Below are positions 34,267 through 43,722 of a DNA stretch of 64,000 bases, piece after piece (the stretch's first letter is position 1; each line of letters opens with the position of its first letter). The notes beneath the pieces are model-generated. The model worked only from the letters and a program-made list of their open reading frames with translations. It did not search any database and was not told the origin of the DNA. The position numbers were made by a program, and so were the translations under genes. The DNA comes from an uncultured Eubacteriales bacterium (GTDB lineage: Bacteria; Bacillota; Clostridia; Lachnospirales; Lachnospiraceae): the NCBI GenBank assembly GCA_900314885.1, contig OMWY01000002.1, positions 1 through 64,000 of the forward strand. The letters are read 5' to 3'.

Positions 34267-36360
34267 ATGGCTAAATATCTGGTTATTGTGGAGTCTCCTG
34301 CTAAGGCTAAGACCATTGGCAGGTTTTTAGGGTCAAATTATAAGGTTACCGCGTCGATGGGGCATGTGCGGGATCTTCCTAAGAGCCAGATGGGCATAGA
34401 CATTGAAAATGATTTTGAACCGAAATATATCACTATAAGGGGTAAGGGTGACCTCCTTGCCGAGCTGAGGAAGGAAGTGAAAAAAGCCGATAAGGTGTAT
34501 CTCGCGACGGACCCCGACCGCGAAGGGGAGGCCATTTCATGGCACCTTGTAGCGGCACTCAAGCTCGAGGATAAGAATTACCAGAGGGTTACATTCAACG
34601 AAATCACGAAAAACACCGTCAAGGCTTCCATGAAGGAGCCGCGCGAAATAGATATGGACCTCGTCGACGCCCAGCAGGCGAGGCGTGTCATGGACAGAAT
34701 CGTGGGCTACAGCATAAGTCCGCTTCTGTGGGCCAAGGTAAAGAGGGGCCTTTCGGCGGGACGTGTGCAGTCCGTAGCTCTCCGGATCATTTGCGACAGG
34801 GAGAAGCTGATAAATGACTTTATTCCCGAGGAATACTGGAGCCTCGATGCTCTTTTACTTCCCGATAAGGAGAAGAAGCCGCTCACATTCCATTTCTACG
34901 GAAACGCTGACGGGAAGAAGATGGCCTTAAAGAGCGCGTCGGATGTGGATAAGGTTTTAAATGGCCTTAAAGGCGCCAAATTCGGAGTTAAAGAGATAAA
35001 AGATTCAGTGAGGACGAGGAAATCACCTCTTCCCTTTACGACGAGTACCCTTCAGCAGGAGGCGAGCAAGGCACTGAACTTCTCGACCTCAAAGACTATG
35101 CGTATAGCCCAGCAGCTCTATGAAGGTGTAGAGGTCAAGGGGCAGGGCACAGTCGGCCTTATCTCGTATCTCCGTACCGATTCCACGAGAATTTCAGAGG
35201 AGGCTGACGCTGCGGCAAGGGCCTTTATAAAGGATAACTATGGCGAGAATTTTGTGGCGCCTAAGGCGGCAGAGGCCGGCAAAAAGCAGACCGCGAGAAT
35301 ACAGGATGCCCATGAGGCTATCAGGCCTACAATGGTAGAATTAACCCCTGCCATGGTTAAGGATGACCTCTCACGCGACCAGGCGAGATTATACGGACTT
35401 ATCTGGAAGAGGTTCGTGGCAAGTCGTATGAGCGCAGCGAAGTCAAATGTGCAGACAGTTAAGATTACCGCAGGCGACTATATGTTCACGGGAAGCGCCA
35501 GCAAGCTTGCCTTTGACGGCTTTATGTCTGTATATACGAATGATGAGAACAAGAAGGAGCCTGACACCCTGAATTACGAGGTTAGGGAGTCCACGAAGCT
35601 AACGCTACAGGACTATGACAAGGAACAGCATTTTACCCAGCCGCCGGCTCATTTTACTGAGGCATCACTTGTAAAGACACTTGAAGAGTTAGGGATAGGA
35701 CGCCCAAGTACGTATGCGCCGACCATTTCAACCATACTCGCGAGAAGATATGTGGTTAAGGAGCAGAAGAACCTCTTTGTGACAGAGATGGGCGAAGCTG
35801 TCAACAAGATAATGAACGACGAGTTCCCGGAAATCGTGGACGTAAATTTTACTGCTACGATGGAGTCTCTACTCGATGGCGTGGAGAAGGGGGAGATAAA
35901 CTGGAAGGAGGTTGTAAGGAACTTCTATCCGGATCTCAAGGAGGAAGTAGATAAGGCAAATGAAGAGCTTGAGAAGATAGAAATCAAGGACGAGGTGAGC
36001 GAAGAAATCTGCCCTAACTGCGGCAGAAATCTTGTCGTAAAATATGGCCCTCATGGAAAATTCTTAGCCTGCCCGGGCTTCCCCGACTGCAAGTTCACCA
36101 AGCCTTATCTCGAGAGGACAGGTATTACCTGCCCTAAGTGCGGCGGTGAGGTCGTAATCAAGAAGACCCAGAAGGGCCGCAAATTCTATGGCTGTGACAG
36201 ATATCCTGAGTGCGATTTTGTGTCATGGCAGAGGCCTTCGAATACTAAGTGCCCTAAGTGCGGCGGATACATGGTGGTAAAGGGCAAGAACCTTGTCTGC
36301 GCCGACAGGGAGTGCGGAACGGTCATCCCTTTGCCGGAAGGTGATGAGGCATTTGCATGA
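34267..36360 (+). CDS. topA: DNA topoisomerase I
   Basis: The 697-residue type IA enzyme has the Toprim domain (VESPAKAKTIGRFLG, TDPDREGEAISWH) and the active-site Tyr301 in LISYLRTDS. Three C-terminal four-cysteine zinc ribbons (about 585-690) contain CPNCGRN, CPKCGGE and CPKCGGY. It relaxes negative supercoils. The third ribbon is slightly shortened (CADREC). Confidence 0.97.
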   Translation: MAKYLVIVESPAKAKTIGRFLGSNYKVTASMGHVRDLPKSQMGIDIENDFEPKYITIRGKGDLLAELRKEVKKADKVYLATDPDREGEAISWHLVAALKLEDKNYQRVTFNEITKNTVKASMKEPREIDMDLVDAQQARRVMDRIVGYSISPLLWAKVKRGLSAGRVQSVALRIICDREKLINDFIPEEYWSLDALLLPDKEKKPLTFHFYGNADGKKMALKSASDVDKVLNGLKGAKFGVKEIKDSVRTRKSPLPFTTSTLQQEASKALNFSTSKTMRIAQQLYEGVEVKGQGTVGLISYLRTDSTRISEEADAAARAFIKDNYGENFVAPKAAEAGKKQTARIQDAHEAIRPTMVELTPAMVKDDLSRDQARLYGLIWKRFVASRMSAAKSNVQTVKITAGDYMFTGSASKLAFDGFMSVYTNDENKKEPDTLNYEVRESTKLTLQDYDKEQHFTQPPAHFTEASLVKTLEELGIGRPSTYAPTISTILARRYVVKEQKNLFVTEMGEAVNKIMNDEFPEIVDVNFTATMESLLDGVEKGEINWKEVVRNFYPDLKEEVDKANEELEKIEIKDEVSEEICPNCGRNLVVKYGPHGKFLACPGFPDCKFTKPYLERTGITCPKCGGEVVIKKTQKGRKFYGCDRYPECDFVSWQRPSNTKCPKCGGYMVVKGKNLVCADRECGTVIPLPEGDEAFA

Positions 36361-36417
36361 GCGACTGCCATTCAACTCATTGAAAGTGTTACGAATTTTA
36401 TATACATTTAGAAAAAC

Positions 36418-36433
36418 TTCGAATAAATTCGAA
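36418..36433. repeat. Paired TTCGAA sites upstream of codY
   Basis: Two palindromic TTCGAA hexamers at 36418-36423 and 36428-36433 are 10 bases apart, on one face of the helix, and end 9 bases before the codY -35 box. They could be an operator. Confidence 0.5.
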
Positions 36434-36441
36434 CATTTCTC

Positions 36442-36471
36442 TTGAATTGTCATATATATTTGTGATATAGT
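36442..36471 (+). promoter_or_regulatory. Probable promoter of codY
   Basis: TTGAAT (36442-36447) with GATATA at 17 bases or TATAGT (36466-36471) at 18 bases. The codY start is about 58 bases downstream. Confidence 0.55.
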
Positions 36472-36528
36472 TTTACTTACCGGATAAAAAGTCCGAGATG
36501 ATTGAAACTTATAAGGCAGGAGCTCAAA

Positions 36529-37308
36529 ATGAGTGTACAGTTACTTGATAAAACCAGAAAAATAGGAAAATTGCTTCACAATAACAACTCGCACATGGTT
36601 GTGTTTAATGATATCTGTGAAGTAATGAGCGAGATTCTTGAGTCTGATGTACTTGTAATCAGCCGCAAGGGGAAGATTCTCGGCATTAGGGAGAGGGAGG
36701 ATTTTGCCCCGATTAAGGACTTAATGGGCGAGGAAGTCGGAACCCATATAGACAAGGACCTGAATGAGAGACTCTTAAGCATTCTCTCGACGAAGGAAAA
36801 CGTGAATCTCCTTACCCTGGGATTTGAATTCCCTGAGGTGGGCGATTATAAGGGGGTTATCTGCCCTATAGATATAGCTGACGAGCGCCTTGGTACCCTC
36901 TTTCTGTACAGAAAGAGCAACGAGTACTCTATCGATGATATTATTCTGTCTGAATACGGGACAACCGTGGTTGGCCTTGAGATGATGAGGTCTGTGAATG
37001 AAGAGAACGCTGAGGAGACCCGTAAGGTCCAGGTCGTAAGGAGCGCGATAAGCACCCTTTCCTTCTCGGAGCTTGAGGCCATCACCTGCATTTTCAAGGA
37101 GCTGAATGGCAATGAAGGAATTCTTGTGGCGAGCAAGATAGCTGATAGGGTGGGAATTACAAGGTCTGTTATTGTAAATGCCCTGAGGAAGTTTGAGAGC
37201 GCCGGTGTTATAGAATCAAGGAGCTCAGGCATGAAGGGAACCTATATTAAGGTTCTGAATGATGTTGTATTTGATGAACTTGATAAGGTAAATAAGAAGC
37301 TTAATTAG
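36529..37308 (+). CDS. codY: GTP-sensing global regulator CodY
   Basis: The start ATG 36529 has AGGCAGGAG 6 bases upstream and gives 259 residues, the standard CodY length; an upstream ATG at 36502 lacks a site. An N-terminal GAF domain (about 1-155) binds branched-chain amino acids. The C-terminal winged helix includes the recognition helix ASKIADRVGITRSVIVNALRK. CodY represses motility and nutrient genes in rich conditions in other Firmicutes, and here it sits directly before the flagellar operon. Confidence 0.96.
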   Translation: MSVQLLDKTRKIGKLLHNNNSHMVVFNDICEVMSEILESDVLVISRKGKILGIREREDFAPIKDLMGEEVGTHIDKDLNERLLSILSTKENVNLLTLGFEFPEVGDYKGVICPIDIADERLGTLFLYRKSNEYSIDDIILSEYGTTVVGLEMMRSVNEENAEETRKVQVVRSAISTLSFSELEAITCIFKELNGNEGILVASKIADRVGITRSVIVNALRKFESAGVIESRSSGMKGTYIKVLNDVVFDELDKVNKKLN

Positions 37309-37313
37309 TGTGG

Positions 37314-37352
37314 AAGGACCCGCCAATATTTGGAATTTATCGGGTCCTTTTT
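37314..37352 (+). terminator. Terminator after codY
   Basis: A 9-bp perfect stem (AAGGACCCG / CGGGTCCTT) with a long loop and a TTTTT tail. It separates codY from the flagellar promoter. Confidence 0.85.
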
Positions 37353-37383
37353 GAAATTTTTTTAAGATTATGAGAAAAAGGTA

Positions 37384-37412
37384 TTGTTTTTCGGAGCTTG
37401 AATTATTATAAT
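37384..37412 (+). promoter_or_regulatory. Sigma-A-type promoter of the flgB operon
   Basis: TTGTTT (37384-37389), 17 bases, TATAAT (37407-37412), 42 bases before flgB. The same TTGTTT-17-TATAAT pattern recurs before fliM. Confidence 0.7.
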
Positions 37413-37454
37413 TAAACGTGAGTTATTATAGTATTGTGAAAGCGGGGTGATCTT

Positions 37455-37850
37455 TTGATAGCATCAGACGCATATAATTACGTGAACGTCCTTGAAGCCG
37501 CGTCGAACGCGAGCTGGGCAAGGAATAATGTCATATCGAACAATATCGCTAACGTCGATACCCCGGGGTATAAGCGTAAGGATGTACAGTTTGAGTCATA
37601 TCTTGAGATGGAGCTTATCAGAGGCGGTACGCTCGCGAGACGTGTATCCGAGGTAAACCTTGATCAGATAAGGCCTGTCATATACACTGACCAGGCATCG
37701 CTTTCCTACAGGATGGATGGCAATAACGTAGATATACATACAGAGAATACATATCTTGCCGAGAACCAGATAAGATATAAGTATCTTATCAATTCAATGA
37801 CGCAGGAGTTCAGCAGACTCAGGACGGCAATGACTAATCCTTCAGCATGA
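37455..37850 (+). CDS. flgB: Flagellar basal-body rod protein FlgB
   Basis: The start is TTG 37455 with GGGGTGA 4 bases upstream. The 131-residue protein carries the rod signature SNNIANVDTPGYKRKDVQFE and the C-terminal DIHTENTYLAENQIRYKYL heptad region. It forms the proximal rod with FlgC and FliE, which follow. Confidence 0.95.
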   Translation: MIASDAYNYVNVLEAASNASWARNNVISNNIANVDTPGYKRKDVQFESYLEMELIRGGTLARRVSEVNLDQIRPVIYTDQASLSYRMDGNNVDIHTENTYLAENQIRYKYLINSMTQEFSRLRTAMTNPSA

Positions 37851-37874
37851 TGATGGATAGAAAGTGAGGTTCAC

Positions 37875-38318
37875 ATGTCGATTTTCGGAGCTATGGATAT
37901 AAGCGCTACCGGTATGACAGCCGAGCAGCTTAGAAATGATATCATTACACAGAATATCGCAAATGTAAAGACAACGCGCGATGAGAACGGGCATGTCTAC
38001 AGAAGGAAGAATGTTATTTTTAATGAGAAGGACGTTACAGGCTTCTCACAGATACTCCTTCATTCCTGGGGTACTGTCGGTAACGGCGTAAAGGTATCGA
38101 GAATATATCAGGACACTGTTACGCCTACGAAGCTTGTATATGATCCGTCACATCCTGACGCTAACGAAGAGGGATATGTTGAGTATCCGAATGTAAATAT
38201 CGTTCAGGAGATGACTGATATGATAGACGCAAGCCGTGCTTACGAGGCAAATGTTACGGCATTTAACGCTACCAAGAGCATGCTGCTTGACGCGTTGAAT
38301 ATGGGCTCCGGTTCGTGA
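37875..38318 (+). CDS. flgC: Flagellar basal-body rod protein FlgC
   Basis: The 147-residue protein has the N-terminal rod motif (MDISATGMTAEQLRNDIITQNIANV) and the C-terminal VQEMTDMIDASRAYEANVTAFNA, both typical of FlgC. It starts at an ATG preceded by GTGAGG. Confidence 0.95.
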   Translation: MSIFGAMDISATGMTAEQLRNDIITQNIANVKTTRDENGHVYRRKNVIFNEKDVTGFSQILLHSWGTVGNGVKVSRIYQDTVTPTKLVYDPSHPDANEEGYVEYPNVNIVQEMTDMIDASRAYEANVTAFNATKSMLLDALNMGSGS

Positions 38319-38350
38319 TAGAGCGATAGATGTGCTAAAAGTTTTGGCGC

Positions 38351-38371
38351 TTCGACTGCGGGGCAGTCGAA
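38351..38371. repeat. Perfect hairpin between flgC and fliE
   Basis: TTCGACTGC - GGG - GCAGTCGAA: a 9-bp stem with a 3-base loop and no T run. It is a probable mRNA processing or stability element and resembles the other GC-NNN-GC hairpins of this window. Confidence 0.7.
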
Positions 38372-38423
38372 TAACCATGGCCGTAACTTCTTAGACCGTG
38401 AATATTATGGAAGAAGGTAAAAT

Positions 38424-38753
38424 ATGGATATAGCTGCTACTGACAGCATGAGCGTGCTGAAGAATATAAACGGGTTTAACGACTATTACCTGAAGAAACC
38501 GGGTGTAGCAAGGTCTCAGGGAATCGCCAGCTTCGATACAGTTCTTAAATCAGCCTTCGATATGATTAAGACGACAAATGACCTGTCGAATGCGGCCAGT
38601 GAGGAAGAGATGAATTTCGCCCTCGGCTATACGGATAACGTAGCGGATCTTATGGTTGCTCAGCAGAAGGCTAACCTTTCACTTCAGTATGTAGTGAATA
38701 TCAGAAATACCGCCATGAGCGCATACAGAGAGATCATGAACTTACAGTTCTGA
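38424..38753 (+). CDS. fliE: Flagellar hook-basal body protein FliE
   Basis: The 109-residue protein ends with the FliE pattern NFALGYTDNVADLMVAQQKANLSLQYVVNIRNTAMSAYREIMNLQF. It is the junction between the MS ring and the rod. ATG 38424 lies in AAAATATGG after GAAGAAGG. Confidence 0.93.
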   Translation: MDIAATDSMSVLKNINGFNDYYLKKPGVARSQGIASFDTVLKSAFDMIKTTNDLSNAASEEEMNFALGYTDNVADLMVAQQKANLSLQYVVNIRNTAMSAYREIMNLQF

Positions 38754-38786
38754 TTATGAAAATCCAGTCGGGGAGATCGAAATGGT

Positions 38787-40400
38787 ATGAATAAGTTTTT
38801 GGAATGGCTGAAACAGATACCTTCTAAGATAGTCGAATGGTGGAATAAGTACACCGCTGTCCAGAAGGTAGCGATGATAGGCGTTACTGCCGCTGTATTC
38901 ATCGCTATAATTGTGGCATCGTCCATTGTCAGCCGGCCTCATTATGTCACGCTTATTACTACGGAGACCGTTAAGGACATGAAGGACGCTAAGGATGCCC
39001 TTGACGATGCCAATATAAAATATAAGCTCTCGGAAGACGATCTGACGATGACTGTAGATGAGAAGGACTATTCGAACGCCCTTATGGCTCTTGCCGATAA
39101 GGATATACCTTCCATCGGAATGACTCTTGACGAGCTCTTTAACAACAGCTTTCAGACTACGGAGAGTGAGAAGAAATTAAAGGCAAATATCTACAAGCAG
39201 GACTGGCTCCGCCAGGCGCTCTGCAAGATGGATAATATTGACGATGCTGTAGTATCAATAACTACACCGACAGTCGGAAATACACTTTTTGAAGAGACTA
39301 AGGAAACATCGGTAAGCTGTATACTTACGGTTACCGATAATTTTGATAAGAAGAACGCTAAGACTATAGCAAACCTTCTCGCCGGAGCAGTCGGTAATCC
39401 AACAACTGATTCCATAACAGTCGCGGATCAGGATGGAAACCTCTTATTCCAGGGCGCTGATGAGGATATTCTTAATCAGAGCATCACAAGCATTCAGGAG
39501 TTTGTGCAGAGCGTTTCCGCAGCGAAAAAGGACGAGGTTTATACTCTTCTCGTTGGTGGAATTCCTGATTACAATGACGCGAAAATAGCCGCTAACTTCA
39601 ACTTCGATATGGATAAGATTAATGAAGTCTATACCGAATACACCGTGGCGGAAGGAAATAAGCAGGGATATAAGACTCACGATTATTCATACGAGTCCCA
39701 GAACACTAATGGTGCAGGCGGCACACCGGGAACAGACGCAAATACAGCTACAGATACGATGATAACGGACAACGGGGCTAATTCCGGAACCGTTACTATA
39801 AACGAAAATGACTACTCGCCTAATCAAAGGATAACCACAACCGATAAGGCTATGGGCACTTTAAAGGCAGCCGACAGCTCTATTGCCATCAATCTCATAT
39901 CCTATGTGACATACAACGAAGATGAGATGAAGAAGAACGGCCAGCTAAATGGCCAGACCTTCGATGAGTTCATGTACGCGAACAAGGATCCACAGGCACT
40001 TACAGTATCTGATGATGTTAAGAATCTCGTGGCTGCGGCAACGGGACTCGATACTACGAATATTCAGATACTCGCATGGCAGGTGCCTATATTCCAGCCT
40101 AGCGCCGGAAATGGCCTTACGATGTCGCAGATTCTTATGCTTGTACTTGCCATACTTATTGCGGCATTGCTTATATTTGTTGTATTCAGAGGCCTCGCTC
40201 CTGTCGAGGTTACGGAGATGGAGCCGGAGCTCTCGGTCGAGCAGCTTCTTGCTACTACCAAGGAGAACCAGTCGCTTGACGATATCGAATTCTCCGATCA
40301 GTCTGAGACGAGAAAGATGATAGATAAGTTCGTGGATGAGAATCCTGAAGCTGTCGCCCAGCTCCTGCGTAACTGGTTAAACGATGATTGGGGACAGTAG
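38787..40400 (+). CDS. fliF: Flagellar MS-ring protein FliF
   Basis: The 537-residue protein has an N-terminal helix (about 28-47), ring-building motifs (GMTLDELFNNSFQTTESEKKLKANIYKQDWL), a low-complexity Gly/Asn/Thr loop near residues 305-340, and a second helix (about 447-468). The C-terminal FliG-binding tail reads IDKFVDENPEAVAQLLRNWL. It anchors the flagellum in the inner membrane. Confidence 0.95.
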   Translation: MNKFLEWLKQIPSKIVEWWNKYTAVQKVAMIGVTAAVFIAIIVASSIVSRPHYVTLITTETVKDMKDAKDALDDANIKYKLSEDDLTMTVDEKDYSNALMALADKDIPSIGMTLDELFNNSFQTTESEKKLKANIYKQDWLRQALCKMDNIDDAVVSITTPTVGNTLFEETKETSVSCILTVTDNFDKKNAKTIANLLAGAVGNPTTDSITVADQDGNLLFQGADEDILNQSITSIQEFVQSVSAAKKDEVYTLLVGGIPDYNDAKIAANFNFDMDKINEVYTEYTVAEGNKQGYKTHDYSYESQNTNGAGGTPGTDANTATDTMITDNGANSGTVTINENDYSPNQRITTTDKAMGTLKAADSSIAINLISYVTYNEDEMKKNGQLNGQTFDEFMYANKDPQALTVSDDVKNLVAAATGLDTTNIQILAWQVPIFQPSAGNGLTMSQILMLVLAILIAALLIFVVFRGLAPVEVTEMEPELSVEQLLATTKENQSLDDIEFSDQSETRKMIDKFVDENPEAVAQLLRNWLNDDWGQ

Positions 40401-40402
40401 TG

Positions 40403-40419
40403 CCCGTACAAAGTACGGG
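40403..40419. repeat. Perfect hairpin directly after fliF
   Basis: CCCGTAC - AAA - GTACGGG, a 7-bp stem starting two bases after the fliF stop codon. No T run follows. Confidence 0.7.
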
Positions 40420-40437
40420 TGCTACCTGCTAGGCGCT

Positions 40438-40458
40438 ATCGATTGCGAAGCAATCGAT
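40438..40458. repeat. Perfect hairpin with GCGAAGC centre between fliF and fliG
   Basis: ATCGATTGC - GAA - GCAATCGAT, a 9-bp stem with the same GCGAAGC apex as the two hairpins at 12000 and 12058. No T run follows, and the operon clearly continues. Confidence 0.75.
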
Positions 40459-40522
40459 TCTGATGTGCGTAGCTCCCGTCAGTCTGTGATGTTCTAGAAT
40501 TTTTGTAATGAGGTGATTACCA

Positions 40523-41539
40523 TTGGCGGATAAGACATATGCTGAGTATACCGGCGTAGAGAAGGCAGCAATACTTATGATTGCGCTGGGACCGGAAAAG
40601 TCTTCCAATATTTTCAAGCACCTCAAGGATGAAGAAATAGAAGAGCTCACCCTTGAGATAGCGAACACTAGAAGTGTTCCGCCTGATATTAAGGATCAGG
40701 TGCTTGACGAGTTCTACCAGATATGTCTGGCTCAGCAGTACATTTCCGAAGGTGGTATTGCTTACGCTAAGGATCTTCTTGAGAAGGCTCTCGGGTCTGA
40801 GAAGGCGCAGAGCGTTATCGGAAAACTCACTGCTTCCCTTCAGGTACGACCTTTCGAATTTGTTCGTAAGGCGGACCCATCCCAGCTCCTTTCATTTATT
40901 CAGGATGAGCATCCGCAGACCATAGCCCTTATTCTTTCCTACCTGCCTACGTCGCAGGCGGCTGCCGTTATCGGCTCGCTCCCTCCTGACAAGCAGGCCG
41001 ATGTAGCGAAGCGTATCGCTACCATGGACCGTACAAGCCCTGATGTAATTAAGGAGGTTGAGGAAGTATTGGAGAAGAAGCTCAATTCTCTCGTCAACCA
41101 GGATTACACGATTGTCGGTGGTGTCGACAGTATCGTAGATATCTTGAATACGGTAGACCGCGGTACAGAAAAGCATATCATGGAAACTCTCGAGATCGAA
41201 GAGCCGGAGCTCGCGGACGAGATCAGAAGAAAGATGTTCGTATTCGAGGATATTGTTACACTCGACAACAAGTCAATACAGAGAGTACTCAGGGATGTCG
41301 ACAACAACGATCTCTCTGTCGCTCTCAAGAACTGCAACGAAGAAGTACAGAATGTTATTTTCAGCAACCTTTCAAAGCGTCTTGCAGCCATGATAAAGGA
41401 AGATATGGAATTCATGGGACCTGTACGACTGAAGGACGTAGAGGAGGCTCAGCAGAAGATAGTAAATGTCATAAGAAAACTCGAGGATTCAGGAGAAATT
41501 ATTATTTCCCGTGGCGGAGGAGACGAGATAGTTGTCTAA
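40523..41539 (+). CDS. fliG: Flagellar motor switch protein FliG
   Basis: The start is TTG 40523 with GAGGTGA 6 bases upstream. The 338-residue protein has the three FliG domains: an N-terminal FliF-binding part, a middle domain (EHPQTIALILSYLPTSQAAAVI) and a C-terminal torque domain. The torque domain includes the charged helix (DNNDLSVALKNCNEEVQNVIFSNLSKR). It couples stator movement to rotor rotation. Confidence 0.97.
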   Translation: MADKTYAEYTGVEKAAILMIALGPEKSSNIFKHLKDEEIEELTLEIANTRSVPPDIKDQVLDEFYQICLAQQYISEGGIAYAKDLLEKALGSEKAQSVIGKLTASLQVRPFEFVRKADPSQLLSFIQDEHPQTIALILSYLPTSQAAAVIGSLPPDKQADVAKRIATMDRTSPDVIKEVEEVLEKKLNSLVNQDYTIVGGVDSIVDILNTVDRGTEKHIMETLEIEEPELADEIRRKMFVFEDIVTLDNKSIQRVLRDVDNNDLSVALKNCNEEVQNVIFSNLSKRLAAMIKEDMEFMGPVRLKDVEEAQQKIVNVIRKLEDSGEIIISRGGGDEIVV

Positions 41540-42371
41540 TGTTATTAAGTACCGAAGCACGAATGGCGAGCACGAGGAACAGGTCATTGATTCCAATGCC
41601 CGCGTGAATGCCATATTTGAAGCTCTTTGGGCAAACAGGGACGCGGCAGGCGCCGAAGGATTTACGGAAGGCCTTAACGCCCCGACCCTTGAGGACATTA
41701 CGCCGGAGGCTGCCCCTGAACCTAAGAAGAAAATCTCATCCGCCGATATGGAAAATATCGAGAAGGAAATCGCGAAGCGCCGTGATGAGGTTCTTGAGGA
41801 TGCTAATAGGCAGAAGGCTCAGATAATGCAGCAGGCCATAAAAGAGGCTAAGATTAAGGAGCAGAGCATCCTTGATGCGGCTCGTGAATCCGGCTACAAG
41901 GAAGGACTGCAGCAGGCAAATGATGAGATAGAAGGCCGAAGGAATGAACTTGAGGCAGAATATCAGGCGAAAGAGGCTGAGTTACAGCAGAGGATAGATG
42001 AGCTCGAGCCCGAGTTTGCTTCGCTCGTTGTGAAGTATGTTGAGAAGCTCACCGGAATTATAGCGGCGGAGGACTATAATACCGTTATCGAGAAATCCAT
42101 TTACGCGGCTATTACCAAGACAAAGCCGAGCAAATATTACAGGATTCATGTTCCTAAGGAACAGTATTCATATGTCTGCAGGCATGAGGATGATATAAGG
42201 AATTCCGTAAGTGAGCAGGCTCAGGTGGAGATCGTGAATGATGCCTCCCTGACGCTCAATCAGTGCAATATTGAGACCGATACCTGCGTTATAGACTGTT
42301 CGCTCGGAACGAGGCTTCAGACACTGACTAATTCGCTTACTATTCTCTCCGAGAACAGGGAGATAAGATAA
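41532..42371 (+). CDS. fliH: Flagellar export ATPase regulator FliH
   Basis: The start is probably TTG 41532, with GGAGGAG about 9 bases upstream, overlapping the end of fliG. The 279-residue protein has a variable N-terminus, a long charged coiled coil (about 75-165, with GYKEGLQQANDEIEGRRNE) and the C-terminal FliH domain (IAAEDYNTVIEKSIYAAITKTK). It binds and restrains FliI. Confidence 0.88.
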   Translation: MSNVIKYRSTNGEHEEQVIDSNARVNAIFEALWANRDAAGAEGFTEGLNAPTLEDITPEAAPEPKKKISSADMENIEKEIAKRRDEVLEDANRQKAQIMQQAIKEAKIKEQSILDAARESGYKEGLQQANDEIEGRRNELEAEYQAKEAELQQRIDELEPEFASLVVKYVEKLTGIIAAEDYNTVIEKSIYAAITKTKPSKYYRIHVPKEQYSYVCRHEDDIRNSVSEQAQVEIVNDASLTLNQCNIETDTCVIDCSLGTRLQTLTNSLTILSENREIR

Positions 42372-42395
42372 ATAAAAAGGAGGGTCGGGATTATC

Positions 42396-43712
42396 ATGGA
42401 CATGCAGAAATATTCTGACCTTCTCGACGAGCCTATGTATAAGGAGTACGGCAGGGTAATGAAGCTTGTCGGACTCACCATAGAGTCACTTGGCCCTAAG
42501 GCTAATCTTAACGACCTCTGTATCATTTACCCACAGGGGCAGATGGATAATGGCACTTACGCCGAGGTCGTTGGCTTCAGGGATGACAGGATTCTTCTCA
42601 TGCCATATGGCAGTGTTGAAGGTGTAGGAGTGGGGAGCCTTGTGGAATGTACGGGGGCTCCTTTTCATGTTAAGGTTGGATACGGGATGCTCGGCATGGC
42701 AGTTGACGGCTTAGGGCAGCCTATAGATAAGAATAGTGATTATAAGATAGAGGCAGAGTATTCGGTTGAGGCGATGCCGCCGGATCCCCTGTCACGTAAA
42801 ATAATAGATGAGGTTCTGCCGCTTGGTGTTAAGGCGGTAGACGGGCTTCTGACAGTCGGTAAGGGCCAGAGAATCGGTATATTCGCGGGCTCCGGTGTCG
42901 GAAAGAGTACCCTGATGGGTATGTTCGCGAGGAACACAAAGGCCAGCATAAACGTAATCGCCCTTATAGGCGAGCGAGGCCGTGAGGTACGTGAGTTCAT
43001 AGAGCGAGACCTTGGCGAAGAAGGTATGAAGCGGTCTATCGTAGTTGTAGCGACGAGCGACCAGCCTGCTCTTATCAGAAAGAAGGCGGCTAAGACGGCT
43101 ACTGCTATAGCGGAGTTCTTCCGTGATCGCGGCGAGGATGTCCTCCTCATGATGGATTCACTGACACGTTTCTCCATGGCCCAGCGTGAGATAGGCCTTG
43201 CGAGCGGCGAGCCGCCGGTTACAAGGGGATATCCGCCTAGTGTGTATTCAGAGATGCCGAAGCTTCTCGAGCGGGCCGGAAACGCAGCGTCCGGATCCAT
43301 TACAGGCCTCTATTCTGTCCTTGTAGACGGCGATGATATGAACGAGCCTATAGCCGATACGGCGAGAGGTATATTGGATGGGCATATAGTGCTTTCGAGG
43401 TCCTTAGCCCAGCACAACCACTATCCGGCGATTGATATACTGCAGAGCATTTCCCGTTGTATGTCTTCTATCGCTGATAAGCCGCATAAAAAGGCAGCCG
43501 GAACGCTTAAAAACGTCATGGCTACATACAACGAAGCCGAAGACCTTATTAATATCGGGGCTTATAAGGCGGGCTCAAATGCCGATATAGATTTTGCGAT
43601 AAGTAAGATAAAGGCTGTAAATGCCTACGTCTGCCAGGGAACGGATGAGAAATTCCAGTTCGAGGAAGAAGTAAAGCAGCTAGAGGATCTCTTTCCTGAA
43701 GAGACAGCTTAA
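42396..43712 (+). CDS. fliI: Flagellum-specific ATPase FliI
   Basis: The 438-residue ATPase has Walker A (GSGVGKST, about 166-173), the GERGREVREFIE motif, Walker B VLLMMDSLTRFSMAQREIGLA and GEPPVTRGYPPSVY. It energises the type III flagellar export gate with FliH and FliJ. The ribosome site AAGGAGG lies before ATG 42396. Confidence 0.97.
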   Translation: MDMQKYSDLLDEPMYKEYGRVMKLVGLTIESLGPKANLNDLCIIYPQGQMDNGTYAEVVGFRDDRILLMPYGSVEGVGVGSLVECTGAPFHVKVGYGMLGMAVDGLGQPIDKNSDYKIEAEYSVEAMPPDPLSRKIIDEVLPLGVKAVDGLLTVGKGQRIGIFAGSGVGKSTLMGMFARNTKASINVIALIGERGREVREFIERDLGEEGMKRSIVVVATSDQPALIRKKAAKTATAIAEFFRDRGEDVLLMMDSLTRFSMAQREIGLASGEPPVTRGYPPSVYSEMPKLLERAGNAASGSITGLYSVLVDGDDMNEPIADTARGILDGHIVLSRSLAQHNHYPAIDILQSISRCMSSIADKPHKKAAGTLKNVMATYNEAEDLINIGAYKAGSNADIDFAISKIKAVNAYVCQGTDEKFQFEEEVKQLEDLFPEETA

Positions 43713-43722
43713 GGAGTAGATT

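Noticed and set aside
40403..40458. Hairpins after fliF as transcription terminators
   Set aside because: No T run follows either stem, and the genes after them belong to the same conserved operon.
42740..43300. 186-residue minus-strand frame inside fliI
   Set aside because: Antisense of the conserved ATPase core; Arg/Ser/Pro-rich composition is typical of a shadow frame.
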